Of a DNA stretch of 64,000 nt, positions 27,954 to 36,923 are shown one piece after another. The first letter of the stretch is position 1, and each line of letters starts with the position of its first letter. Origin of the DNA: Geminicoccaceae bacterium. Its GTDB lineage: Bacteria > Pseudomonadota > Alphaproteobacteria > Geminicoccales > Geminicoccaceae. The position numbers and the translations under genes were made by a program. A model generated the notes under the pieces. It had not been told where the DNA came from, did not search any database, and was given only the letters and a program-made list of their open reading frames with translations. Location of the stretch: contig JANQPX010000004.1 in the NCBI GenBank assembly GCA_028285265.1, positions 1 to 64,000 of the forward strand, in the 5' to 3' direction.

Positions 27954-28464
27954 AACCGCTGAGAGTGCCGTCAGCGACATCCGCTAAGGCGAGACTGTAG
28001 TGCGCTTCGAACGGCGGGAGTGGTAGATCACCTCTGTTCATGCTAATGGCAGCATTAGTCACCATGAGCACTTTTCTTCTGCTACTGTGTTAGGCCGCTG
28101 TGTCGGAGTTAGGCTGTCTTTCCCAGCTCGCAGCTAACGGGTCTTTTTGAGCAAACAGGCTGAAAGCGCAATCAAGTGTCTACGTGGCAGGGCGGCTGGA
28201 TCGTGCTATCAGCTGACGTCGCGCAGCCCAGCCCCGCCGCCGACCTTGCAGTGTGAAATCATTCCGCATCAGTGGGATTGGAGCTATACTATCAGGCGCG
28301 AGCTTGCCTTCATCTAGTTAAAGGCGCCAAGTCAGATGGAATATCTCTAAACATATCTGCAATGAGAATGCTTGATCTGTAATGCCGCATTGCGTGTTGT
28401 TGTAGCGAAGACAGGCTGTACCAACCGGTACGTTCAAATTCAGTTTCGAACCTGCTATGCGGAA
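27954..28464. other. Non-coding interval left of the IS3-family element
   Basis: About 510 bases between the DUF4062 gene and the IS3 left end. No frame with family features was found on either strand. The sequence next to the IS does not match the IS66 sequence on the other side of the element, so it was joined to it by a deletion or rearrangement. Confidence 0.45.
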
Positions 28465-29720
28465 TGACCTTCTCCCCGGGATCCGGGCCATTGCCAAATG
28501 GAATTTTCCGCCTTTGAATGTCTGAAGGAGGAAAGGCCATGAAGCGCAAGCGTTTTACCGAGGAACAGATCATTGGTGTTCTGAAGGAACACGAAGCTGG
28601 CGCCAAGGTGGATGAACTCTGTCGTCGCTACGGCATCAGCACGGCGACGTTTTACGCTTGGCGTAAGAAGTTTGGTGGTATGGAAGCATCGGACGCCAAG
28701 CGCCTACGCGAACTCGAGGCTGAGAATGCCAGGCTGAAGCGCATCGTTGCCGATCAGATCCTCGATATGTCGGCGATGAAGGAACTCTTGCAAAAACATT
28801 GGTAAGCCCATGGCCAGACGTCGAGCTGTGGGCTTCTTAATGACGGAGCGTGGCTTGAGTGAGCGACGCAGCTGCCGGCTGGTGGGCTTATCCCGCTCGG
28901 TTCAGCAATACCGTCCTTTGCCTAGGAACGATGAGCTGATCATCGATCGGCTCAAGATACTGGCTACCGAGCATTGTCGTTACGGCTATCTGCGTCTGCA
29001 TGCCCTGGTGCGCCGCGAGGGGCTGGTGACCAACCCCAAGCGCACCTACCGCTTGTATCGCGAGCAGGGACTGCAAGTCCGTAGCAAGAAGCGACGCAAA
29101 CTGCCAAGGCGGGATCGGATCGCACCAAGAGTACCGGATCGGCCGATGCAGCGCTGGTCATTGGACTTCATGAGCGATCAGCTCGCCGACTATCGTCGGT
29201 TCCGGATCCTCAACATCGTCGATGACTGGAGCCGGTTCTGCCCTGGGCAGATTGTCGATCTGTCGATCCCCGGCGTCAGGCTTGCACGATATCTGGATGA
29301 CCTTGCTCTGCTCTACGGTCTGCCTGAGGAGATCATTCTCGACAATGGCCCGGAAGGGACCAGCCGAGCCATGTTTGAGTGGTCTGAACGTACTGGCGTC
29401 AGGCTTCGGTTCATCGAACCTGGCAAGCCGGTGCAAAATGCCTTTGTCGAGAGCTTGAACGGCAAACTCCGTGACGAGTGCCTGAACCTGCACTGGTTTC
29501 AGTCGCTGCGTCATGCTCGCGAGGAGATCGCTCGCTGGCGTCTCCACTACAATACCAAACGCCCACATTCCGGCCTGGGCTATCGCACACCGATGGAGGT
29601 CCTGACTACTCATGCTGCGTCAGCGCTCAAGCCTTTGGATGGCAACGCGCTGCCGCTGAACACTGCAACACCAACGGAGAATTCCAGTTGGCAATGGCCC
29701 GGATTCCGGGGAGAAGGTCA
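28465..29720 (+). mobile_element. IS3-family insertion sequence, about 1256 bp
   Basis: The element is bounded by long imperfect inverted repeats at 28465-28510 and 29675-29720: 46 bases with three mismatches, both beginning TGACCTTCTCCCCGG when read inward. It carries orfA and orfB in IS3 order. No 3-4 base target duplication is visible: GAA precedes it and CAT follows it. The right flank is the inside of an IS66 transposase gene and the left flank is unrelated. Confidence 0.85.
28539..28805 (+). CDS. IS3-family transposase OrfA
   Basis: An 88-residue helix-turn-helix protein from the ATG at 28539, with AAGGAGG eight bases upstream. It begins MKRKRFTEEQIIGVLKEHE, then CRRYGISTATFYAWRKKFGG (the DNA-binding helix-turn-helix), then a leucine-zipper segment (LRELEAENARLKRIVAD). 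It ends QKHW four bases before orfB. OrfA binds the terminal repeats and cooperates with OrfB. An earlier in-frame ATG at 28518 is less well placed. Confidence 0.9.
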   Translation: MKRKRFTEEQIIGVLKEHEAGAKVDELCRRYGISTATFYAWRKKFGGMEASDAKRLRELEAENARLKRIVADQILDMSAMKELLQKHW

Positions 29721-30588
29721 CATCGCTCAATTGATCCATCAATCGACGCTGACAGCGACCCATTTGCATTGCGACGACACCAAGATACCAGTGCTTGCAC
29801 CCAAGACCGGGAAAACCAGAACCAGTCACATCTGGGGCGTGGTGCGGGATGGGCGTCCCTATCAAGGATCCGACCCTCCAGCTGTCGTCTACTTCTACAG
29901 TCCGGATCGCAAAGGCGAGCATCCAAGGCGTTTTTTGAAAGGCTTCAATGGCGTGCTGCAGGCCGATGGCTTCACCGGCTTCAACGCCATGTATGAACCT
30001 GATCCACTGACCCAAGAGGTTCAGGTCAAAGAGGCAGGATGTTGGGCCCATTGGAGGAGGAAGTTCTTTGACTTCCACAAATCCACGGACTCACCCATTG
30101 CCAAGGAGGCACTCGATCGGATCGGCAAACTCTATGACATCGAACGGACGATCAAGGGCAAAACCAAAGACCAGCGTCAGGCCTTGCGCAACACTAAGAG
30201 CCGCCCTTTGACCGTAAGCTTAAAGACCTGGCTCGAAGCCAGGCTCAAGGAACTGTCAGAAAAATTCGACCTCACCAGCGCGATCAACTACGGCCTCTCA
30301 AGATGGGATGCCTTCACCTTGTTCCTGGACGATCCAGCCGTCGCCATCGACAACAATGCTGCCGAGCGAGCCATGCGCCCTTTGTGCATTGGTCGGAAGA
30401 ATTGGATGTTTGCTGGCTCCGACCGTGGTGCTGAAAACGCCGCTACCATCATGACTATTATTGAGACCGCAAAGCTCTGTAACCTCAATCCGCAGACCTA
30501 TATTGCAGATCTCCTGGACAGACTGCCCGATCATAAAATCAACCGGCTCGAAGACTTGGCTCCATGGAACTGGAAGCCGGTCCAATAA
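28810..30588 (+). CDS. Chimeric transposase: IS3 OrfB fused in frame to the IS66 TnpC C-terminal half
   Basis: A 592-residue frame. Residues 1 to about 280 are IS3 OrfB with an rve/DDE integrase core: WSLDFMSDQL, then LDNGPEGTS, then the catalytic-Glu helix NAFVESLNGKLRDE. The frame runs without a stop through the right inverted repeat (about residues 289-303). It then continues as the C-terminal half of an IS66-family TnpC: HCDDTKIPVLAP (first Asp), LQADGFTGFNAMY (second Asp), CWAHWRRKF and NNAAERAMRPLCIGRKNW (Glu). The N-terminal half of TnpC, including its zinc-finger and coiled-coil part, is missing. The OrfB part may still work; the IS66 part is probably inactive. Confidence 0.85.
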   Translation: MARRRAVGFLMTERGLSERRSCRLVGLSRSVQQYRPLPRNDELIIDRLKILATEHCRYGYLRLHALVRREGLVTNPKRTYRLYREQGLQVRSKKRRKLPRRDRIAPRVPDRPMQRWSLDFMSDQLADYRRFRILNIVDDWSRFCPGQIVDLSIPGVRLARYLDDLALLYGLPEEIILDNGPEGTSRAMFEWSERTGVRLRFIEPGKPVQNAFVESLNGKLRDECLNLHWFQSLRHAREEIARWRLHYNTKRPHSGLGYRTPMEVLTTHAASALKPLDGNALPLNTATPTENSSWQWPGFRGEGHIAQLIHQSTLTATHLHCDDTKIPVLAPKTGKTRTSHIWGVVRDGRPYQGSDPPAVVYFYSPDRKGEHPRRFLKGFNGVLQADGFTGFNAMYEPDPLTQEVQVKEAGCWAHWRRKFFDFHKSTDSPIAKEALDRIGKLYDIERTIKGKTKDQRQALRNTKSRPLTVSLKTWLEARLKELSEKFDLTSAINYGLSRWDAFTLFLDDPAVAIDNNAAERAMRPLCIGRKNWMFAGSDRGAENAATIMTIIETAKLCNLNPQTYIADLLDRLPDHKINRLEDLAPWNWKPVQ

Positions 30589-30626
30589 ATCCCATCCGTC
30601 AAGGGCGGCCCTAATTGGCCGCTTAC
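29721..30626 (+). mobile_element. IS66-family element, right-hand fragment
   Basis: This is the 3' part of an IS66 element: the distal half of tnpC and the right terminal repeat ending at 30626, which read inward begins GTAAGCGGCC, an IS66-like end. The left end, tnpA, tnpB and the first half of tnpC are absent from the window. The break coincides exactly with the IS3 right end, so loss of the left part accompanied or followed the IS3 insertion. Confidence 0.75.
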
Positions 30627-30656
30627 AGCTCTTCCGGGGCATGCCCCGGAAGAGCT
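30627..30656. repeat. 30-base perfect palindrome abutting the IS66 right end
   Basis: A perfect inverted repeat with no spacer. The left arm is AGCTCTTCCGGGGCA and the right arm is its exact complement. It begins at the first base after the IS66 terminal repeat. It could fold as a strong hairpin and act as a bidirectional terminator, or be a preferred insertion target. The 237 bases between it and the nSTAND stop codon hold no recognisable gene. Confidence 0.75.
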
Positions 30657-30893
30657 TGTCACCACCGCCCAGCATGGGCATCAACAGCGTGAAGGACTCT
30701 ACTTCTGACCGGAGGAAAGTTGGCGATCAGGTCATTGAAAGACTCGCCGGATGCTTACGAATCACATAACCAACAAAATGAAAATCCCTAATGATTCCAT
30801 ATGGTTAAATTTTCTTTAGAAGGCGGAGCTACTCACAATTGACGAACTCGCTTTGTCAAACTGGATCGAAATTTCTGGAGCAGTTCAACGTAA

Positions 30894-33800
30894 CTAACGC
30901 GTCTCAATCTTCAGAATGAAGCCACCAGTATTCCCAATGTTACTGATCTTCAACTTAGTCCGCTGTTCAGGCAGAAGATCTGCTGATAGTTTCGAAGCCA
31001 AGCGTTCGTCACCGCCATCATCATTACCCGCAATTATAAGATCTGACTCTAGATCAATGAGATCAAGAACACTGTCGGTGCCTTCAGTTAAACTCTCAGT
31101 GTGAATAGTAACTGGACCGGCGTGTTCTTCGACATTAAAGACTCCCTCAGTCTGTGATCTGCCGACAATGTAGTAAGCTTCACCTATCTTTAAGTCTTGT
31201 TGGGAGGCCATTGGATACTCGCCAGCCGGCGCCAGCCGTAGTGCTGAGAGGAGCAGTTCAACGCGAGGAGCAACTTCGGGATTTAGAGCAATTGCCTTGT
31301 CCAAAGTTTCGGAGATCGAATCTACGTCAAAATCAGCTGCAACTTTGTCGACAGCCAAAGAAAAAAATCCCTCAGTCTTTTGATCTCTCACCCTGTTCGC
31401 CAATAGTGGATCAAGTTCCAACGCTATATCAAAGAGCTTAAGTGCAATCTCTTCGTCACCCCGATTAAGAAGCTGGCGACCTGCTCTGAGGAGGTAATCC
31501 GTAAGCCAATCATATTTGGAGTGTCGACTCTTGATCAGCCAATTAATGAATTCAATGAAATCTCCCGCGTTTTCACTTTGCAAAACGGATAGTCGGTCTC
31601 TGGCTAAGCGCTCGAACAACTCTTCATCATCATCTGTGTCAATCGTGGCAGGATCTATTTCTTTCAGCTCTACTCTGAAGCCGCCGATACCTCCATGGTT
31701 CTTTATACTCAACATAATCGGCTGCCCAGGTGAGAGAAAGGTAACAAGGCGTGAAGCAAGAGTGCCTCCTCGACCATCGTCATCGTTTTGCTCGTAAATC
31801 GTTCCAGTCTGACGATCGACTAACGCGAGGACACTATCTGCCCCATTGGTAAGGTCCCTGGTAACAATTTCAATTGCGCCATCGTGCTCAGAAAACTCAA
31901 ATTCTTCTTCAGCTCCCCGAGCTCCGAGGACGTTGTAAGTGTTTCCAACAGTCAACTGCCTTCGCTTATTGTTTCGGGATTGCATGCCGTTAGGAACCAA
32001 CACTAGAGCCGAATCAAGTACCTTGATGCGATCCGTAACGCTTGGGTCCAGATCGAGTGCCATTTGTTTTAGCTTGTCGGAAAGTTCTGCGTTTCCCAGT
32101 GCAATAGATCGTCCTGCAGCGGAGAGATATCCATCAACCCTCTGGCGAAGCACTTCTCGGCTCAATGCAGGGTCTAGTTCCAACACTCTGTCAAAGGTAG
32201 CATCTATCTTTTCGAGTTCGGCAGAGTCACTAAGGCTATCCAATTGACTGGTGGCAAGGCTATCCAATTGACTGGTGGCGAAGAGCAAGCGGCCTTTGCC
32301 GTCAAAAGGCGGTTTACGCATTTCGTAGCACCAACCTGGTGGTTCTGGCGAGAGGATTGCCTTGATGCGATCTTCATCTGAAAGGCAGCGTGGAAGCGAA
32401 TTTTTCGCATAGCGTATAGCATCCTGCAAATCCAGCTCATCACTTTCAATTTGCGTTTTATTGAGAGATGCAATGTAGGCTGAATTACCGTTTGAACCAG
32501 CAACAAGCTCGTTACCATCTGGGGACCATGCAACGGTGTCAACACCCCCATCGATCTGCTCTACCTCGCGCAGGAGCTCGCCTGTTTCGACACTCCAAAC
32601 GCGAACACTTCCATCTCCGCTTCCAGTTGCTAACTCCGATCCATCTGGGCTAAATGCTGTCATCCAGACGCTCGTATTGCTTCCCATAGTCAAATGCCAG
32701 CGCACATCTCCCGTTGTTGCGTCCCAAATCTGGACGGTTCCATCATTTGCCCCGGTAGCTACCCAATTTCCACTTACAGACCATGAGGCGCTGTATACTT
32801 GGCCAACATTCTCGGTAAAACGCAACATCTCTTCGCCAGACTGAACATTCCAGATCCGAGCGCTCGAGTCGCTTGAAGCGCTTAATACCTGAGAGCCGTC
32901 GGGACTCAAAGCGATATCCCATACCGTATCTGTGTGCCCCTCGAAGCGGCGGACCTCGCCTCCAGTCCGTCTACTCCAAAGACGTACTACATTGTCTCTT
33001 CCGCCGGTTAGGACATGTTCTCGGTCAGGATGCCAAGCAACACTCCAAGCACCATCATTAAAACCGGTTAAGGTATGAGTGATGGTCCTGTTCTCGATGT
33101 CGTATATACGGGCGCCATCCCCTGAAAGCGCAAGCAAAAGGGCTCTGCCTTCAGGGTCGAAGGCGACGCGGTCAATTGAGTTTGGGAATTCTTCGATTTG
33201 ATCAACAATACTTCCTGTCTGGGAATCCCAAAACCTCAAGACGCCGTCATCAGTCCCAGTTACCACTATTCTTCCATCGGGACTGTAGGCAACTCCGTCG
33301 ACTTCTCCCATACGTTCTTGACCATCACCTTGATCCAAAAAAACCCGAGGCTGTAAACCAAACCGCTTCAATTCTCTTCTGAAGTAATCTTCCACTTCTG
33401 GAAGCAATGGTTGGTTTTGAATGGTCAGATCTTCACTATCCAGATCTGGCAAAAATTCGATGGATGCCAGCATTTTATTTAAATTGCTACCGTCTTTTAC
33501 TGCTGTTTTTGTGAGGTTCCACTGTCTCTCAAATGTTCGAATGGCATTTTTTTCATGGAGTTCTGCTTTTTGTTTTTCTTCTTCAGCAAGCTGCCTTGCC
33601 CCTTCAGCTTTATGTTTCTCTTCTTCGGCCTTTTGCTTTTCTGCCTCGAGAGCGGAATTGCGATCGTATATAATCCAAGCAGATGCTCCGAATATTAATG
33701 CCGCACAGCAAGCTGTCAAAGTCGTAATTCTAGCCCATCTTCTGGCCTTTTCTTTTGCGATTTCTGCTTCCTTCTCCCGCCTTTCTTCCTCCTCCGCTCG

Positions 33801-35258
33801 TTTTTTACTCCTATCGAGTAACTCTTTGACATCTCGATGATAATTTCCATACCTTGCCGACCAAGTCGGTGTAGGTTTACATGAGCTCCACCAGGTTCTG
33901 CGGGCCTCATACAAAGCTTTTGGTAAGTAGACGTTGTCCCGCTCTTCTGTACTTCTTATCGTCTCGACCAGGCTACGCCAAATTTGTCCATCAATAGCTT
34001 CACGTGCAAGCCAGCCTTTTGGTTGCCCATTCTTATCAGTGCTAAGGTCACTCAACTGCTTCCAATTGCGAATAAGGGCCTCGTGACTGATATCAACTTT
34101 GGCTTCATGCTCAGGGTTTGGTCTTTCTGAAACCAGAAATGAGCGATCTGCGGCTGCGAATGCATCTAGTATCGATTGAAGGGCAAAATCTGGACAGCCG
34201 ATCTCATCGAGAAGTTCGCCTTTGCTCAAGCGGCGACGAATGGCGCGGCCTGTATCGTCAGTTTTCGTTAGCGCGCGGAATACTTTCTCTATGATCTTTC
34301 GATTTCCTGGGAAAGCCTTGCAAATTTCACTGACGATCGAGTCTGCGTGTCGAGAAATAGCTATTTTTGTAGAACCTTGACATGTTCTTACGTATTCATC
34401 TACACCAAGCTGGATTATGCCGTCATGAGACGGCTTTGCTTGGCGCCACATATAGGAAGCTGCGTGCTGTATCAAGGGAAGCTGATCTGGGTTGTGAGTT
34501 GTTTCTCCTATGATCTTATGTGCGAGATCTGAGTCGATTGATCCATTAAAGATGGCGGCTGGTCTGCAAAGGGCGTCGATTAGTTCCGGCTCATCCATGG
34601 GAGGAACGAGATACTGTGTCTCGTTGACCATCTCTGACAGACCGCTAAATCGAACGCAATCGCCAAGGTGATCGGAACGCATTGTTAACGCTAAGTAAAC
34701 ATTCTCTACTGGGTGATGATACAAACTTATTAGAAGCTGGATAAAGTCAAAGGCTTCTCGCACGCCTCCTTCGTCGGCAAGCCTGAAAATTTCTTCAAAC
34801 TGATCAACTAAGATAAATATTCGACTCTTCTTATCCACATTCTTGAGGATATCGAAAACCCCTTCAGCGCCCCTTTGGATTCTCAGCCGAGCCTTCGCAA
34901 TTTCAGAGTGATCATCCTTTCCTTCGTCTCTCGCGGCAGTCAGCAGCGCGGTTGCAAAATGCCACATTGGGGAGCTGCCAGGCAGCATAGTTGCTGGAGA
35001 CCAGACAAGATTCCTTTTTGTATGCTCCCTTTGGAGCTGAGCGATGACACCTGCTCTTACCAACGAAGACTTCCCGCCACCGGAAGCTCCGTGTATTAGC
35101 ACAAATTGTTGATTGCCTATATGATCGATGACTTCATCAATCATCCGCTCACGGCCAAAAAATATTGGCCATTCATCAGTGTTAAATGGACGGAGACCTG
35201 GGTAGGGCGAAATTGGTAAATGGACGCCACGGCCAAATGAACGTTTTGAGCCAATCAT
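30894..35258 (-). CDS. Membrane-spanning nSTAND1-type NTPase with WD40 repeats and duplicated PPC-like tail
   Basis: A 1454-residue protein. The N-terminal part has the SPYPGLRPFNTDE and FFGRE entry motif of the nSTAND1/AAA type, Walker A HGASGGGKSS (56-65) and Walker B IFILVDQFEEIF (147-158). A basic coiled coil precedes one membrane helix (511-531), followed by an acidic/Lys coiled coil and about seven WD40 blades (about 655-925, e.g. SPDGSQVLSASSDSSARIWN). The last 400 residues contain two copies of a helical segment plus a PPC-like beta sandwich (NGADSVLALVDRQTG and EGTDSVLDLIDLESD). The charge pattern places the NTPase in the cytoplasm and the WD40/PPC part outside. It is coupled to the TIR gene by a four-base ATGA overlap. 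Role is inferred. Confidence 0.85.
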   Translation of the reverse strand: MIGSKRSFGRGVHLPISPYPGLRPFNTDEWPIFFGRERMIDEVIDHIGNQQFVLIHGASGGGKSSLVRAGVIAQLQREHTKRNLVWSPATMLPGSSPMWHFATALLTAARDEGKDDHSEIAKARLRIQRGAEGVFDILKNVDKKSRIFILVDQFEEIFRLADEGGVREAFDFIQLLISLYHHPVENVYLALTMRSDHLGDCVRFSGLSEMVNETQYLVPPMDEPELIDALCRPAAIFNGSIDSDLAHKIIGETTHNPDQLPLIQHAASYMWRQAKPSHDGIIQLGVDEYVRTCQGSTKIAISRHADSIVSEICKAFPGNRKIIEKVFRALTKTDDTGRAIRRRLSKGELLDEIGCPDFALQSILDAFAAADRSFLVSERPNPEHEAKVDISHEALIRNWKQLSDLSTDKNGQPKGWLAREAIDGQIWRSLVETIRSTEERDNVYLPKALYEARRTWWSSCKPTPTWSARYGNYHRDVKELLDRSKKRAEEEERREKEAEIAKEKARRWARITTLTACCAALIFGASAWIIYDRNSALEAEKQKAEEEKHKAEGARQLAEEEKQKAELHEKNAIRTFERQWNLTKTAVKDGSNLNKMLASIEFLPDLDSEDLTIQNQPLLPEVEDYFRRELKRFGLQPRVFLDQGDGQERMGEVDGVAYSPDGRIVVTGTDDGVLRFWDSQTGSIVDQIEEFPNSIDRVAFDPEGRALLLALSGDGARIYDIENRTITHTLTGFNDGAWSVAWHPDREHVLTGGRDNVVRLWSRRTGGEVRRFEGHTDTVWDIALSPDGSQVLSASSDSSARIWNVQSGEEMLRFTENVGQVYSASWSVSGNWVATGANDGTVQIWDATTGDVRWHLTMGSNTSVWMTAFSPDGSELATGSGDGSVRVWSVETGELLREVEQIDGGVDTVAWSPDGNELVAGSNGNSAYIASLNKTQIESDELDLQDAIRYAKNSLPRCLSDEDRIKAILSPEPPGWCYEMRKPPFDGKGRLLFATSQLDSLATSQLDSLSDSAELEKIDATFDRVLELDPALSREVLRQRVDGYLSAAGRSIALGNAELSDKLKQMALDLDPSVTDRIKVLDSALVLVPNGMQSRNNKRRQLTVGNTYNVLGARGAEEEFEFSEHDGAIEIVTRDLTNGADSVLALVDRQTGTIYEQNDDDGRGGTLASRLVTFLSPGQPIMLSIKNHGGIGGFRVELKEIDPATIDTDDDEELFERLARDRLSVLQSENAGDFIEFINWLIKSRHSKYDWLTDYLLRAGRQLLNRGDEEIALKLFDIALELDPLLANRVRDQKTEGFFSLAVDKVAADFDVDSISETLDKAIALNPEVAPRVELLLSALRLAPAGEYPMASQQDLKIGEAYYIVGRSQTEGVFNVEEHAGPVTIHTESLTEGTDSVLDLIDLESDLIIAGNDDGGDERLASKLSADLLPEQRTKLKISNIGNTGGFILKIETR
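32232..32279 (-). repeat. 24-base perfect tandem duplication
   Basis: Two adjacent identical 24-base units (32232-32255 and 32256-32279) inside the nSTAND gene. They duplicate eight residues in frame and give LDSLATSQLDSL in the linker after the WD40 region. Replication slippage is the simplest origin, and copy number could vary between strains. Confidence 0.9.
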
Positions 35259-36898
35259 GATGCGATCCCTCTAATCTGACTCCAGAGTTCTTTAGGATCG
35301 CACCCCTTCTCCCACCGAATGGTTTCAACTCCCATAGGGTCCCCAACATCCACTGCTTCGCCAACTGAGTCTACAATTATGGTTTCTGGGCGTCGGGAGA
35401 CGGCTCGGTGTACAACAGCAAAATCTTTCTCACAGTTTATAACGGCTTCAGCCAGCCATTTCAGCCTATCTGGAACACAATATAGAAAGAGAACTGCATT
35501 ACATGAGGAAAAAATCGCCCGCCTGGCTCTTCTCTCTCGCTGAATATCTTTTATGCGATTAGAATCAGGAGGTTTTCGTGGGAATAGCAGACAGTTATCC
35601 ACACTAATTTCATCATACAACTCCTCGTATCGTGCGAATGCATCTTCTGGAAGCTCAAGAAATGCCGTAATATGATCATCGCCTGCGAACTTAGGCTTTT
35701 CTTCTGACAAGCAGTGGTTAATTTTCTTAACGAATTCTTCGGGTGCGCAAGATAAAATGTCTCCAAGACTTTCCACATATTTTTTATATTCTGGGTCGTC
35801 TTCTAGATAGTCAATATCAAAACGCTCTTTTCTCCAAAAAAGTCGACGCAACCCCTCACTTTCCGCTCTATCTCCGAGAATTTGAACTCTTCCAAATTTT
35901 TCGCCTTCGCTTCTTGCTGATGACATTCCAATAGCCTGAACAAATAAATCTGCATTTTTGAAAATCTTATCTTCTTTTTCACTATCTAAATCGCTAGCTA
36001 GCAGGTCTTCACGTGGCTGAACGTCGTATTTATCGTCTGATAAAATAGATCTTATCTCTTTTGTAAACGCGCGAACGTCATCGGTTGGTGGCGCAATGGC
36101 AATTTTGGGCCGGTGATTCCTAAATGTTGTTTTTGCCTCGGCGCAACCGGAGGTATTACGTAGAGCGTCTAGTTTTGTGGCAATAGCCAAAGCTAGGCCT
36201 GTCAATGCGTCTGTGAATGCTTTTTGCGTACTTGAGTGTGAAGGGTCTACCCAACCAAACGGACGGCTTCCTCTACCTTTGTTACCATCGCAGAATTCAA
36301 ATCCTACAGCCGCGGATTCTAATCCATCCTTTAGGCAGTCTGGCCATTCGGCATCATTGGTGGGCATAGCTCTGACCACGAAGATATTATCTAAATCGCT
36401 CTTTCTTCTGCCTATCTCTCTTTCAAACCAACTTAATTCTTTATGACACCATTCCGAATTCAAGTAATCGTGTGTCATAATGATTAACAATATCGCCGAA
36501 TTTTTGACTTCATTCTTCAGGGTTTCATTCAGATTTTGATTGCCTAGCAATTCTTTATCGTACCAAACTTCAATTTGCTTCTTTTGATTCTTTAGGGAAT
36601 AGTGCACATGTTCTCTGAGTTTTTCTATTAGAATAACGGTCCATTTCTTAAGGTCTGATTCCTTTCCGTTAGTGGTGGCCCTGGCTCCATGCGAATAACT
36701 TACGAAAACGTCACTCTTAAATTGGTTGCCAGAATAGGCCTCTTGTTGACCGTTGTCGCTGCCCACAGTAATGCCTCTCATCTCCAAAGCGAAACAGATC
36801 ATCTTATAATACGGGTTTCTGAGAAATGCACCATATAAGGTTGGCGTATCCCCCTCCAGATGGAATTTTGGAGACGCTGCTGCAAGTTTAGTCCGCAT
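35255..36898 (-). CDS. TIR-domain protein with a second TIR-like region
   Basis: A 547-residue protein in the longest form. A TIR domain spans about residues 62-230, with the strand KSDVFVSYSH and the NADase-type motif SEWCHKELSW, whose Glu154 is the expected catalytic residue. A second alpha/beta region (about 260-547) begins KIAIAPPTDDVRAFTKEI and resembles another TIR-like fold without a clear catalytic motif. The start is uncertain: ATG at 36898, ATG at 36781, or GTG at 36766 with GAGG upstream. The stop overlaps the nSTAND start, so the pair forms an operon. TIR proteins of this type cleave NAD or make signal nucleotides in anti-phage immunity. Base composition is AT-rich against the neighbours. 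Confidence 0.83.
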   Translation of the reverse strand: MRTKLAAASPKFHLEGDTPTLYGAFLRNPYYKMICFALEMRGITVGSDNGQQEAYSGNQFKSDVFVSYSHGARATTNGKESDLKKWTVILIEKLREHVHYSLKNQKKQIEVWYDKELLGNQNLNETLKNEVKNSAILLIIMTHDYLNSEWCHKELSWFEREIGRRKSDLDNIFVVRAMPTNDAEWPDCLKDGLESAAVGFEFCDGNKGRGSRPFGWVDPSHSSTQKAFTDALTGLALAIATKLDALRNTSGCAEAKTTFRNHRPKIAIAPPTDDVRAFTKEIRSILSDDKYDVQPREDLLASDLDSEKEDKIFKNADLFVQAIGMSSARSEGEKFGRVQILGDRAESEGLRRLFWRKERFDIDYLEDDPEYKKYVESLGDILSCAPEEFVKKINHCLSEEKPKFAGDDHITAFLELPEDAFARYEELYDEISVDNCLLFPRKPPDSNRIKDIQRERRARRAIFSSCNAVLFLYCVPDRLKWLAEAVINCEKDFAVVHRAVSRRPETIIVDSVGEAVDVGDPMGVETIRWEKGCDPKELWSQIRGIAS

Positions 36899-36923
36899 TT
36901 CTCAAAGGACGGTTAGATCAAGC

